Shown here piece by piece: positions 44,459 to 53,324 of a DNA stretch of 64,000 bases. A program made the translations under genes and the position numbers. Source of the DNA: Nocardia jiangxiensis NBRC 101359 (GTDB lineage: Bacteria > Actinomycetota > Actinomycetes > Mycobacteriales > Mycobacteriaceae); assembly GCF_000308615.1 (NCBI RefSeq), contig NZ_BAGB01000167.1, positions 1-64,000 on the forward strand. Direction: 5' to 3'. The notes under the pieces were generated by a model, which ran no database searches, was not told the DNA's origin, and saw only the letters and a list, made by a program, of their open reading frames with translations. Position 1 is the first letter of the stretch. The number at the start of each line of letters is the position of its first letter.

Positions 44459-45445
44459 TCACCGTGGTCGCATCGTGGGATCCAGGACGATCTTCCCGTG
44501 GGCCGCACGGTCCTGCATCAGTGCGAGTGCGCGGGGCGCATCCTCGAGGGGCCACACCTCGGACACGTGCGGTCGCATGCCCTCGGAGATCAGGCGTGCG
44601 ATCGCCTTCGTGCCCTCGGCCACGGCGTCGGGCCGGTGTTCGGCGAGTGTCCTGATCTCGAAGCCACGCAGGATCGCCCCTTTCAGGAGAACGAGATTCA
44701 TCGGTATGCGCGGAATCTCGCCGTTCGCGAAGCCGACGCACACGTAGCGTCCGCCCCAGGCGATGGCGCGGATCGACTGTTCGGCGTATGCGCCACCCAC
44801 AGGATCGATGATCACGTCGGCGCCGCGCCCGCCGGTGATCGCCTTGATGCGTTCCTTCAGGTCCTCGTGCTCGTAGGCGATACCCGCGACCGCGCCGAGT
44901 CGGCGGCACAATTCGATCCGCGCCTCGGACGCCGCCGCCGCGATCACTCGGCCCCCGAGTCGTGTCGCGATGTCGACACACGCGGTCCCCACTCCGCCTG
45001 CGGCACCCAGTACGACCACCGAGTCACCGGGCCGCATCTCGCCGATGGTGACGAGCGAGTGATACGCCGTTCGATACGTGACGCCGAATGCCGCGGCCTG
45101 GATCATGCTCAATCCGTGCGGAATTGGCGACAGGGCGGATTCGGGTACCGCGATCTGCTCCGCGAAGGCGCCGGTGAACGACACGCCCGCCACCGGGTCT
45201 CCGGGGGCGACGGTCCGCACTCCGGGGCCGACGGACAGCACGGTGCCCGCGAACTCGCTTCCCACGGTGAACGGCGTCGGAACGCTCACCTGATAGTGGT
45301 CGGCGGCGACGAGCACATCGGGGTAATTGACGGCTGCGGCCTCCACTCGGACGACTACCTGCCCGGGACCCGCCACCGGAACGGGGATGTCTCTGACGTT
45401 GAGGGTTTCGGGCCCGCCGTATGCCTCACATCGAACCGCACGCAT
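44459..45445 (-). CDS. Zinc-free MDR: NADPH:quinone oxidoreductase-like (328 aa)
   Basis: Medium-chain dehydrogenase fold: AVNYPDVLVAADHYQ, GSEFAGTVLSVGPGV, the Rossmann motif VVVLGAAGGVGTACVDIATRLG and GADVIIDPVGG. It lacks the structural and catalytic zinc ligands of alcohol dehydrogenases, so it resembles quinone/enoyl reductases. ATG at 45445 follows AGGAG by 7 nt. Its upstream region has the 27-bp operator shared with the kinase/ACAD operon, with which it converges, so it may reduce an enoyl or carbonyl intermediate of the same route. Confidence 0.9.
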   Translation of the reverse strand: MRAVRCEAYGGPETLNVRDIPVPVAGPGQVVVRVEAAAVNYPDVLVAADHYQVSVPTPFTVGSEFAGTVLSVGPGVRTVAPGDPVAGVSFTGAFAEQIAVPESALSPIPHGLSMIQAAAFGVTYRTAYHSLVTIGEMRPGDSVVVLGAAGGVGTACVDIATRLGGRVIAAAASEARIELCRRLGAVAGIAYEHEDLKERIKAITGGRGADVIIDPVGGAYAEQSIRAIAWGGRYVCVGFANGEIPRIPMNLVLLKGAILRGFEIRTLAEHRPDAVAEGTKAIARLISEGMRPHVSEVWPLEDAPRALALMQDRAAHGKIVLDPTMRPR

Positions 45446-45471
45446 TGGTCGTCTCCTCATCGGTAAACTTC

Positions 45472-45498
45472 AGAACGCGGTTTTCAGAATAGCGTTCT
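45472..45498. promoter_or_regulatory. 27-bp palindromic operator, second copy
   Basis: A dyad with outer arms AGAACGC / GCGTTCT and inner TTTTCAGAATA. Read on the minus strand it aligns with 40671-40697 (shared core TTCTGA). It lies 27 nt upstream of the oxidoreductase ATG and 131 nt upstream of the divergent SDR. No regulator gene adjoins either copy. Confidence 0.75.
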
Positions 45499-45628
45499 TG
45501 ATTGTTGGTCGCTCAGGTAAGGCCGCATCTCCGATGCTCGGCTACATCCGGCTGTACTAAGTAGTCTTATATGACATAGTGATCTATCTCTAGCCTGTCG
45601 GCTCGTCTTCGTGAGGATGTGACTACAC

Positions 45629-46486
45629 GTGTGTGCGATGCAGATCGACCTGTCCGGTCAGGTAGCAGTGGTCACCGGCGCGGGAGGTGGTATCGGGCGT
45701 GGAATCGCTGTCGCACTGGCTCGCGCCGGGGCGGATCTTGTTCTCGCGGAAATCGATCCGGATCGAGGAAAGCAGACTTCCGAGATCATCGACGCACTTG
45801 GCCGCACCGCGATCGTCGTCCGGACCGACGTGATGAACACCGACGACGTCCGCGCCGCTGTCGCGCGGGCAGACGAGAATTTCGGCCGACTCGACATTCT
45901 CGTGAACAACGCAGGCGGCGTCCGGGGTGGAAGGTTCGTCGAGCAGAGCGAACGGAGCTGGCGGCGCCACATCGACATCAACCTGGTCAGCATGCTCGCC
46001 GGGACCTCGGCGGCCGTCCCGCTGATGGTGCGCGGCGGCCAGGGGGGATCGATCGTGAACGTCAGCAGTATCGAGGGCACCCGGGCGGCACCGATGTTCG
46101 CGGTCTACGCCGCCTGCAAGGCCGGCATGCTCAGCTTTACGCGGACGATGGCGCTGGAACTCGCCGAACACGGCATCCGCGTCAATGCGATCAATCCGGA
46201 TCAGACCATCACGCCGGGCAATCACGGTCAGCGCAGCGGGCCGATCGATGAAGCGGCGTTCGCGCGGCGCGACACGGGAGAACAGGCGGCACTCGACCGA
46301 TACATACCCCTCGGGCGTGAAGGCGTCATCGAGGAGTGCGGGTCGGCAGCGGCATTCCTGTGCTCACCGCTGGCCGGGTACATCACCGGCGCGGCTCTTC
46401 CCGTGGACGGTGGAACCTGGGCCGCAAGTGGATGGAGCAGCAACGTCGGCGGCGGCTGGAATCTGGGCGAGTTCGCCATCAGCTGA
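45629..46486 (+). CDS. Short-chain dehydrogenase/reductase (285 aa)
   Basis: SDR: VTGAGGGIGRGIAVALARAGADL, the Glu in LAEIDPD pointing to NAD, NNAGG, IVNVSSIEGTRAAPMFAVYAACK and LPVDGGTWAASGWS. An insertion after the active site (ITPGNHGQRSGPIDEAAFA) and a Gly/Trp-rich tail are longer than average. Start uncertain: GTG at 45629 or ATG at 45638, neither with a good ribosome site. It is 45 nt upstream of the MaoC-type gene and probably co-transcribed. Confidence 0.88.
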   Translation: MCAMQIDLSGQVAVVTGAGGGIGRGIAVALARAGADLVLAEIDPDRGKQTSEIIDALGRTAIVVRTDVMNTDDVRAAVARADENFGRLDILVNNAGGVRGGRFVEQSERSWRRHIDINLVSMLAGTSAAVPLMVRGGQGGSIVNVSSIEGTRAAPMFAVYAACKAGMLSFTRTMALELAEHGIRVNAINPDQTITPGNHGQRSGPIDEAAFARRDTGEQAALDRYIPLGREGVIEECGSAAAFLCSPLAGYITGAALPVDGGTWAASGWSSNVGGGWNLGEFAIS

Positions 46487-46531
46487 CGTCGCCCGCGCCG
46501 ATGACGACCCGCCACGAAGGAGAACCACGAC

Positions 46532-47428
46532 TTGTCGACGATGCCCATAGAACGCGGAAAGATTCGAGAGTACGCACTGGCCACCGGCAATGCGCGTAGC
46601 GAGTACCTCGAGGACGACAGAGCCCCCATACCGCCGACTTTCCTTGCCACCGTGGTGTTCTGGGAGGATCTGCTCGCCGTGTACGAGACACCCGAAGCGA
46701 CGTGCGCCTGGAACGATCTGAAGTTGGAACGGGACGTACGGAATCTGCTGTCACTGGAGCAGGAGTACATCTTCCACGGTCCTGTCCCGCGAGCGGGGGA
46801 CGTTCTGGAGACTTCCGTCCGTTTCATCGGGCTCGAGGTGAAACAGGCCAGGAGCGGACCGCTGACGTTGGCGCGTTTCATGGTGGCGTTCCGCGATCGA
46901 ACGCACGAGTTGCGAGCTGAATGCCTATACACCTCAGCGTATCTCAGCGTTCCCGCAGGACGCGGACCTGAGTCGACAGTGAAGCGGGAGAGTGCACCGA
47001 TCGCTGCTCGTGTGGAGACACCACTGGGACCGCATGCAGTCGGTGCGCGGTTCGCGCCCAGGCGATTCGGCCCGGTCACGATGACGGACATCGTGCGGTA
47101 TCAGGGTGCGAGCGGCGATATGAACCCCATGCACCACGATGACGAACTGGCGCGGTCGGCCGGGTACCCGGCGGCATTCAGTGTCGGCATGCTCGGCGCC
47201 GGATATCTCGGAACCTACTGCACGGAGGCGTTCGGGGTCGACACCGTGCGGCGCTTCCGAACGCGTTTTCGGAAGGTCGTGTACCGCGGGGAAACTCTCA
47301 CTGCCACTGCGGAAGTACTCCGGGAATTCGATTCACACGGCGAAGCGAGAGCCGAGGTTCGGATGAGCTTGACCGACGGCAGCGGGGCAGTCGTCGTCGA
47401 CGGCACCGCCGAGTTCGCGACGCGGTGA
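46532..47428 (+). CDS. MaoC/FAS1-like dehydratase, double hotdog (298 aa)
   Basis: Two hotdog modules. The first (about 5-140) is the FAS1-like part (GKIREYALATGNA, VPRAGDVLETSVRF). The second (about 175-298) has the MaoC hydratase signature GASGDMNPMHHDDELARSAGYPAAFSVGML, where the Asp and His are the catalytic pair. It should hydrate 2-enoyl-CoA. TTG at 46532 follows AAGGAG by 9 nt. With the upstream SDR it could perform hydration then oxidation. Confidence 0.9.
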   Translation: MSTMPIERGKIREYALATGNARSEYLEDDRAPIPPTFLATVVFWEDLLAVYETPEATCAWNDLKLERDVRNLLSLEQEYIFHGPVPRAGDVLETSVRFIGLEVKQARSGPLTLARFMVAFRDRTHELRAECLYTSAYLSVPAGRGPESTVKRESAPIAARVETPLGPHAVGARFAPRRFGPVTMTDIVRYQGASGDMNPMHHDDELARSAGYPAAFSVGMLGAGYLGTYCTEAFGVDTVRRFRTRFRKVVYRGETLTATAEVLREFDSHGEARAEVRMSLTDGSGAVVVDGTAEFATR

Positions 47429-47450
47429 CCCCGCTCCCGCCGAGCCTCGG

Positions 47451-48281
47451 TCAGCGGATGGAGAAGCCGGCGTCCACCGGCAGGGAGACGCCGGTGATCC
47501 ATTTCGCCTGATCGGAAACCAGGAATGCGATGGCGTCGGAGATGTCGCCCGGCTGCAGGATCGCGATCGGCATCGCATTCTGCATCTGCGAGATGGAGTT
47601 GTCGCCGCCCGCGGCTGCCTCCTGGGCGAGCCGGGCCATCGCTTCGTTCATCGTCATGCCCGACGCGACGCCGGCCGGGTGCACGATGTTGACTCGGATC
47701 GAGTGCTCGGCCAGCGAGGCGGCGTACTGCTTGCAGATGCCGACCAGACCCCATTTGGAGGCGGTGTAGGCCAGTGCGGCGGGATTCAGGCTCGCGGTCG
47801 GGCGCACGCCTGCCGTCGACCCGGTGAACACGATCGAACCGCCTCGGCCGCCGGAAATAATATGTGGCACAGCGGCATTCACGACATGGAAGCCGCCGCT
47901 CAGATTGGTCGACACCACGTCCTGCCAGATCTGCGCGTAATCGTCGGGCCCGTCGCTGAGCCGGACGATGCCCGCATTGGACAGCACGATATCGATCCGC
48001 CCGAATGCCTCGTGGCCCTGGTCCACGGCCTTGCGGGTAGCGGCGGCATCGCGAACGTCGGTCTCGAACGCGACGATCCGGCGGCCGAGCGCCTCGACCT
48101 GCGCAACGGTTTCCTTCAGGTCCGCGGATGAGGCATTGGGGTAGTCCATCGTGGCGATATTCGCGCAGATGTCGAGGGCGATGATGTCGGCTCCCTCGCT
48201 CGCCAGACGCACCGCGTGGGAGCGGCCCTGTCCTCGTGCGGCTCCTGTGATCAGGGCGACTTTGCCTGCGAGACCGGTCAT
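47451..48281 (-). CDS. Mycofactocin-coupled-type SDR (276 aa)
   Basis: GAARGQGRSHAVRLASEGADIIALDIC and the longer loop after it (ANIATMDYPNASSADLKETV) are typical of the SDR subfamily that keeps a non-exchangeable NAD and hands electrons to mycofactocin. Also SNAGIV, TGSTAG, YTASKWGLVG and a PVDAGFSIR end. Such enzymes oxidise secondary or terpene alcohols. No mycofactocin biosynthesis gene is in this window, so it must be elsewhere. ATG at 48281 follows GGAGG by 6 nt. Confidence 0.87.
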   Translation of the reverse strand: MTGLAGKVALITGAARGQGRSHAVRLASEGADIIALDICANIATMDYPNASSADLKETVAQVEALGRRIVAFETDVRDAAATRKAVDQGHEAFGRIDIVLSNAGIVRLSDGPDDYAQIWQDVVSTNLSGGFHVVNAAVPHIISGGRGGSIVFTGSTAGVRPTASLNPAALAYTASKWGLVGICKQYAASLAEHSIRVNIVHPAGVASGMTMNEAMARLAQEAAAGGDNSISQMQNAMPIAILQPGDISDAIAFLVSDQAKWITGVSLPVDAGFSIR

Positions 48282-48377
48282 GGTGGTCCTCCGTCTGATC
48301 GACACGGGTTCACGGCGGGAGGGGCCCCGTGTACGGGGTGGGAACGTATGCCGCGCATACGTGACGAAGTTAACCCA

Positions 48378-48393
48378 CTGAGTTAGCTATGTG
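48378..48393. promoter_or_regulatory. Operator-like block between SDR and tetR
   Basis: On the minus strand CACATAGCTAACTCAG, related to 4152, 49153 and 61212; it also forms GTTAACCCACTGAGTTAGC with TAAC/GTTA arms. It lies 97 nt upstream of the SDR start, just past the tetR stop. Confidence 0.45.
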
Positions 48394-48396
48394 CAA

Positions 48397-49011
48397 TCAC
48401 TTCTTCGTCGGTCGAGCGGAGCGGACGATAACATCGACGAGCGGGCCGACGTGCTCGCCGGGGTATGCGCGGGCGTGGTCCCGCTCGTCCTGTGTGCGGG
48501 AGAGCGTATGCATCAGCACGGCGCCGAACAGGGACTCGATCAACGGTTCATGCGCGGTGTCCGCGCTCATCTCGCCGCGCTCCACGGCCCGGGTGAACGC
48601 TCCCGCCGCGGCCGTGCGCAGCGATCTCACGATGCGCTGCTGGAATGGCTGTAGATCGGTGAAATCGGCGGTGACGTCGATGGTGATCCGCAGCGTCGCC
48701 CAGCCGATCGGATCCAGGAAGTGCTCCAGTAGCGCGGTAGCCAGCGCCGTCAAATCGCCGGTCAGCGAGCCGGTGTCGACGTTGACGCGCAGGGTCAGTG
48801 CCACCGATTCGACGCTGTCGAGCAGCAGTTGTTCCTTGTTCGCCCAACGCAGGTACAGTGCGGATTTCCCGACGCCGGCGCGCCGGGCGACGCCCTGCAT
48901 CGTGAATGCGCCCCATCCCAGCTGAGCGTATTCGAGCAGCGCCGCGGTCATCAGCTTCTCGTCGAGTTCGGGGTCGCGCGGGCGTCCGAGCGGTGTGGTT
49001 TGCCGACTCAT
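48397..49011 (-). CDS. TetR/AcrR-family regulator, paralogue of the one at 4258 (204 aa)
   Basis: HTH: GRPRDPELDEKLMTAALLEY, FTMQGVARRAGVGKSALYLRW. The C-terminal half has GWATLRITIDVTADFTDL and ESLFGAVLMHTLSRTQDERD, matching equivalent positions in the TetR at 4258. Similar sequence motifs stand near both genes (ACATAG-x-TAACT), suggesting overlapping operators. ATG at 49011 follows GAGGAG by 9 nt. Likely controls the SDR downstream and the divergent aldehyde dehydrogenase operon. Confidence 0.92.
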   Translation of the reverse strand: MSRQTTPLGRPRDPELDEKLMTAALLEYAQLGWGAFTMQGVARRAGVGKSALYLRWANKEQLLLDSVESVALTLRVNVDTGSLTGDLTALATALLEHFLDPIGWATLRITIDVTADFTDLQPFQQRIVRSLRTAAAGAFTRAVERGEMSADTAHEPLIESLFGAVLMHTLSRTQDERDHARAYPGEHVGPLVDVIVRSARPTKK

Positions 49012-49152
49012 GTGATCTCACTCCTCGGGGTGACTGTCCGCGCGTTCGTCTCGGATCAACCAATCACAGTGCACCGCCGGGGAGGTCGGGCGGTGTCCAC
49101 AATTTTGCTACTTGCAGACACTTGGAGTCCGTAATACAGTGTGAGCTGCACA

Positions 49153-49169
49153 ACATAGGTAACTAAGAT
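49153..49169. promoter_or_regulatory. Operator-like block before the aldehyde dehydrogenase
   Basis: ACATAGGTAACTAAGAT differs from ACATAGATAACTTAGAT (4152-4168) at only two positions. It lies between tetR and the ALDH operon; repression by a TetR paralogue is inferred. Confidence 0.55.
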
Positions 49170-49230
49170 GGCGTTGTTGCATCAACCCGTTTCACCCCAT
49201 CTGATCGCAGCGAAGCGAAGTGACGAATCC

Positions 49231-50694
49231 ATGACCAGTCAGGTAATCGACACGACCAGGCCCACCGTGCACCTCCGCATCGGCATCGAGCGGATCGCGA
49301 CGGGATCTGGTGGGGTGCACGAGCACGTCAACGCCGTCGACGGCACGGTGGACGCGCGGATTCCGCTGGCAGGTCCAGCCGAGGTCGACCGAGCGGCCCG
49401 CACTGCGCACAATGCCTTCGCCACCTGGCGTCGCACCCGGCCGGCCGAGCGGCGGCAGATGCTGACCAGGCTCGCCGATCTGATCGAGGCCAACGCCGAA
49501 GAGTTCGCCCGCCTGGGCGCGCTCGACAACGGCACCCCCATTCCGGTCGTGGCCGGTCTGGTCGCGACGTCGATCGAGTGGACGCGGTATTACGCGGGCT
49601 GGGCCGACAAGCTCACCTCCGAGGTGACCGGCTCGTTCGGCCCGGACGGCGAGCTCTCCTATTCGCTCGGCCAGCCGTACGGCGTGATCGGTGTGATCAT
49701 CACCTGGAACGGCCCGCTGATCTCGCTCGCGATGAAGATTCCCGCCGCGTTGGCGGCGGGAAATACGGTGGTGGTCAAGCCCTCCGAGCTGACTCCGTTC
49801 ACGGCCGAGCTGTTCGCGGACCTCGTCGAGCAAGCCGGCATACCGGCCGGTGTGGTCAACATCCTGCCCGGTGCGCCCGAAGCCGGTGCGGCGCTCGTCG
49901 AACATCCGCTGGTCAAGAAGGTGACCTTTACCGGCGGCCCGGACACCGCGCGCAAGATCCTGCACAGCTGTGCCGATCTGATGAAGCCATCGGTGCTCGA
50001 ACTCGGCGGCAAATCGGCCAATATCGTGTTCGCGGACGCTGACCTCGACCAGGCCTGCTCGCACGGCACGATGATGTCCATCGGCGCGCTCAGCGGCCAG
50101 GGCTGCGCGCTTCCCACTCGAATGTTGGTGCAGGACAACATCTATGAGGAGATGATCGGCCGAGTCAAGGCATTCGCCGAATTCATCACCGTCGGGGATC
50201 CGCTGGCCGAGGGGACCGTGTCCGGGCCCGTGGTCAACGAGACGGCTCTGCATCGGATCCTGGGCATGATCGAGCGCGCCCAGGCCGACGGCGCCCGTCT
50301 GGTCACCGGCGGTCACCGGGTCGAAGGGGCGCTGGCCGACGGTTTCTTCCTCGAGCCGACCGTATTCGCCGATGTCGACCCGCAATCCGAACTCGCGCAG
50401 AAAGAGGTGTTCGGTCCGGTGCTGGCCATCACCCCGTTCGCGACCGAGCAGGAGGCGATCGAGATCGCCAACAGCAGCGAGTACGGCCTGTCCGGCTACA
50501 TCCAGACCAACGATCTGCGCCGCGCGCACCGCGTGGCGGAGGAACTGGTCACCGGCGAGGTGCTCATCAACGGCGCGATGAACCTCGGTGTCAATCGCGC
50601 GTTCGGTGGCATCGGCCTCAGCGGTCTCGGCAAGGAAGGCGGCCGCCAGGGAATCGAGGAGTTCCTGCGGCTCAAGAACATCGCCATCGCTTGA
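49231..50694 (+). CDS. Aldehyde dehydrogenase (487 aa)
   Basis: NAD(P)-dependent ALDH. The cofactor segment VIITWNGPLISLAMKIPAAL and KPSELTPF, catalytic Glu257 in LELGGKSAN and nucleophile Cys292 in SGQGCALPTR are present. It should turn an aldehyde into a carboxylic acid for CoA activation by the tandem CaiB protein and synthetase downstream. ATG at 49231 gives normal family length; an ATG at 49168 would add 21 residues without homology. Spacing of 70 nt to the tandem CaiB gene suggests one operon with the synthetase. Confidence 0.93.
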   Translation: MTSQVIDTTRPTVHLRIGIERIATGSGGVHEHVNAVDGTVDARIPLAGPAEVDRAARTAHNAFATWRRTRPAERRQMLTRLADLIEANAEEFARLGALDNGTPIPVVAGLVATSIEWTRYYAGWADKLTSEVTGSFGPDGELSYSLGQPYGVIGVIITWNGPLISLAMKIPAALAAGNTVVVKPSELTPFTAELFADLVEQAGIPAGVVNILPGAPEAGAALVEHPLVKKVTFTGGPDTARKILHSCADLMKPSVLELGGKSANIVFADADLDQACSHGTMMSIGALSGQGCALPTRMLVQDNIYEEMIGRVKAFAEFITVGDPLAEGTVSGPVVNETALHRILGMIERAQADGARLVTGGHRVEGALADGFFLEPTVFADVDPQSELAQKEVFGPVLAITPFATEQEAIEIANSSEYGLSGYIQTNDLRRAHRVAEELVTGEVLINGAMNLGVNRAFGGIGLSGLGKEGGRQGIEEFLRLKNIAIA

Positions 50695-50764
50695 TCTTTC
50701 GCCGCGCCCACGGGCAAGGCGTGGCACTGCGGTGCCGACCAGTTTTGTGACGAAAGGATTCACC

Positions 50765-53239
50765 GTGACGACAGGACCGGACCAGGCGAAGAGCTCGGGT
50801 CCCCTCGCGGACCTGGTGGTCGTCGATCTCTCGACCACGCTGCCCGGCGCGCAGGCGAGTCAGTTTCTGGCCGACTGCGGTGCGGACGTCATCATGGTCG
50901 AGCCGCCCGGCGGCAGCGATCTGCGCGATCTTCCGGGCTGGCCCGGTCTGTTGCGGGGCAAGCGCAGCATCACCCTGGACCTGCACGCCGAGGACGGCCT
51001 CGCGACACTGCGCGCGCTGCTGAGCACCGCGGATGTGCTGATCACGACGATGCGGCCGACCTCGGCGACCCGGATCGGGCTCACCCCGGAGGCGCTGGGC
51101 GAGAAGTATCCACGGCTGATCTGGGCATCGATCACCGGCTGGGGGAGTACCGGTCCGTGGAAGGACTACAAGGGCTGGGAAGGCCTCGTCATGGCCAAGA
51201 CCGGGGTCATGTTCGAGAAACGGCAATTGACCACTCGGCCCGGCCCGGCCTTCGTCACCGCGCCCTACGCCTCGTTCGGAGCGTCGCAGGCCGCGGTGCA
51301 CGGTATCCTCGCCGCGCTGCTCGAGCGCATGTCCAGTGGGCGCGGGCAGGCCGTGGAGTCCAATCTGGTGACCGGTATGGCCGCGATGGATCCCTACAAC
51401 TGGTTCTACGAGATGGTCCTGGAGCGCTACCCGGACGCGTTCAGCCCGATGGACGTGGCCTACGACGACGCCGGGCGCCCACAGGCGTATCTGATCTACG
51501 CCCTGCTGATCGCGGCGACCAAGGATGGTCGCTGGCTGCAGTTCGCGCAGACCGCGCCACGGTTGATGCAGGCATGGCTGACCGAACTCGATCTGGTGAG
51601 GGAATTGGCCGACCCCAAGTGGACCGGCTTCCCGATGCTGCCGACCGCCGAACTCCGGACGGAATTCTGGCAGATGATGCTCGATCGGGTAGGCGCCCGC
51701 ACATTCGAGGAATGGCAGCAGGTCTTCGAGACCAACGACGACATCAGTGCCGAGGCCTTCCGCACCCCCGACGAGGCATTGGACCACCCGCAGGTCGTCG
51801 CGGAGGGCCGAGTCGCCACGGTCGACAACCCCGGGATCGGCCCCGTGCGGCAACCATCGACCCTGATCCATGCCGACGGAAAACCGCTGACGCCGCTGCG
51901 CCCGGCGCCGCTGCCGGGTCAGCACGACGACGAGGTGCGGGCCACCATCGCCGCTGCCGCGGCCGCGGCCGCACCGGCAGCCGGGACTCCCGCACCGGAC
52001 GAGTTGCCGCTGCGCGGGGTGACGGTCCTCGAATTCGGCACCATGTTCGCCGGCCCCTACGGTGCGACGGTGCTCGGCGACCTCGGGGCCAGGGTGATCA
52101 AGATCGAACCGGTCGACGGCGACAATATCCGCAACCTGGTGGCCTTCCCCGAGGCCGGTGGTGCAAAGGTGTTGCAGGGCAAGGAAAGTGTGGCGATCAA
52201 CCTCACCAGTCCCGCCGGACTCGAACTCGTCCACGAGCTGGTCAAGCGCAGTGACGTTGTGCTGCAATGCTTCCGGGGCGCGGCCGCCGAACGTGCGCAG
52301 ATCGACGAGGCCACGCTGAAGGCGATCAATCCGGATATCGTGTATCTGAGCACCCCGGGATACGGCGTCGAGGGCCCGTACGCGGCCCGCCCGGCCTATG
52401 CACCCTCGGTGGGCGCGGCAACCGGCCTGTCGGCCGTGGACGGTCGCGACGCCACGAACACACCGAGCGACGCGGACGCGTTGCGCGCCGGAGCCCGGAC
52501 CCTGCACGCTGCCGGTGCGGTGCCGGCCGTCCAGTCCGACGGCATCGCCGCATTGGGCGTGGCCTCGGCGATATTGGTGGGCTTGTACGCCAAGCGCAAC
52601 GGAGTCGAACTCGCCAACATGGTCACCACCATGTTGGGCACCGTGCACCAGGCTCTGATCTCCTACAACACCAGCTACAAGGGCCGGCCGGAGATCGCCG
52701 TCGCGGATGCGCAGTTCTACGGACTCGGCGCGCTCTACCGGATGTACCAGGCCGCCGACGGCTGGGTATTCCTGGCCGCACCACTGCCGCATGAATGGGA
52801 GACGCTGGTGAAGGCGTTGTCACCGTATGTCGATCTGGCCTCCGACACGCGGTTCTCGACCCCGCAGGGGCGCGGTGACAACGACACCGCCCTTGCGCGG
52901 GTACTCGCGGATGTGTTCGCGGGCAAGGGGAAACAGCAGTGGGAGGACGAACTCGCGGCTCTCGACATGGGTTGTGTGGCGATCCTCGAACGCAACTCCG
53001 AGTCGGCGCTGCAGTCCGATCCGTTCTTCGAGGCCGGGTACAGCGTGGAGGCGGTGAGCCCGATCTTCGACGAGCACCGTCGGCTGGCCCCGCTGACCCG
53101 CTTCTCGCGTTCGCGCACCAAGGCCGATGCGGGCTGCACCATCGGGCAGCACACCCGCGCGGTGCTGGGCGAGATCGGTGTGGGCCAGGAGCGTATCGCC
53201 GAGCTGCTCGAGCTCGGAGTCATCGCCTGCGACAATTGA
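50765..53239 (+). CDS. Tandem CaiB/BaiF-type CoA-transferase, catalytic Asp replaced (824 aa)
   Basis: Full-length paralogue of the protein at 36146: LVVVDLSTTLPGAQASQFLA opens module 1 and GVTVLEFGTMFAGPYGATVL opens module 2 (about residue 415), with a poly-Ala linker between them. The catalytic Asp position is Glu in module 1 (KGWEGLVMAK) and Ala in module 2 (PAYAPSVGAA), the same as in the paralogue. GTG at 50765 has GAAAGGA upstream; the longer frame overlaps the ALDH stop and is rejected. Between ALDH and acyl-CoA synthetase, it probably handles the same acid or its CoA ester. Confidence 0.9.
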   Translation: MTTGPDQAKSSGPLADLVVVDLSTTLPGAQASQFLADCGADVIMVEPPGGSDLRDLPGWPGLLRGKRSITLDLHAEDGLATLRALLSTADVLITTMRPTSATRIGLTPEALGEKYPRLIWASITGWGSTGPWKDYKGWEGLVMAKTGVMFEKRQLTTRPGPAFVTAPYASFGASQAAVHGILAALLERMSSGRGQAVESNLVTGMAAMDPYNWFYEMVLERYPDAFSPMDVAYDDAGRPQAYLIYALLIAATKDGRWLQFAQTAPRLMQAWLTELDLVRELADPKWTGFPMLPTAELRTEFWQMMLDRVGARTFEEWQQVFETNDDISAEAFRTPDEALDHPQVVAEGRVATVDNPGIGPVRQPSTLIHADGKPLTPLRPAPLPGQHDDEVRATIAAAAAAAAPAAGTPAPDELPLRGVTVLEFGTMFAGPYGATVLGDLGARVIKIEPVDGDNIRNLVAFPEAGGAKVLQGKESVAINLTSPAGLELVHELVKRSDVVLQCFRGAAAERAQIDEATLKAINPDIVYLSTPGYGVEGPYAARPAYAPSVGAATGLSAVDGRDATNTPSDADALRAGARTLHAAGAVPAVQSDGIAALGVASAILVGLYAKRNGVELANMVTTMLGTVHQALISYNTSYKGRPEIAVADAQFYGLGALYRMYQAADGWVFLAAPLPHEWETLVKALSPYVDLASDTRFSTPQGRGDNDTALARVLADVFAGKGKQQWEDELAALDMGCVAILERNSESALQSDPFFEAGYSVEAVSPIFDEHRRLAPLTRFSRSRTKADAGCTIGQHTRAVLGEIGVGQERIAELLELGVIACDN

Positions 53240-53324
53240 ATTGGTGAGCCGATGCCGGCGTCTGCCCTTTCGTGCATCCGGACGCCGGCCCGCTCCTGAA
53301 GCATGAGAAGAAAGAGAACCCGGA

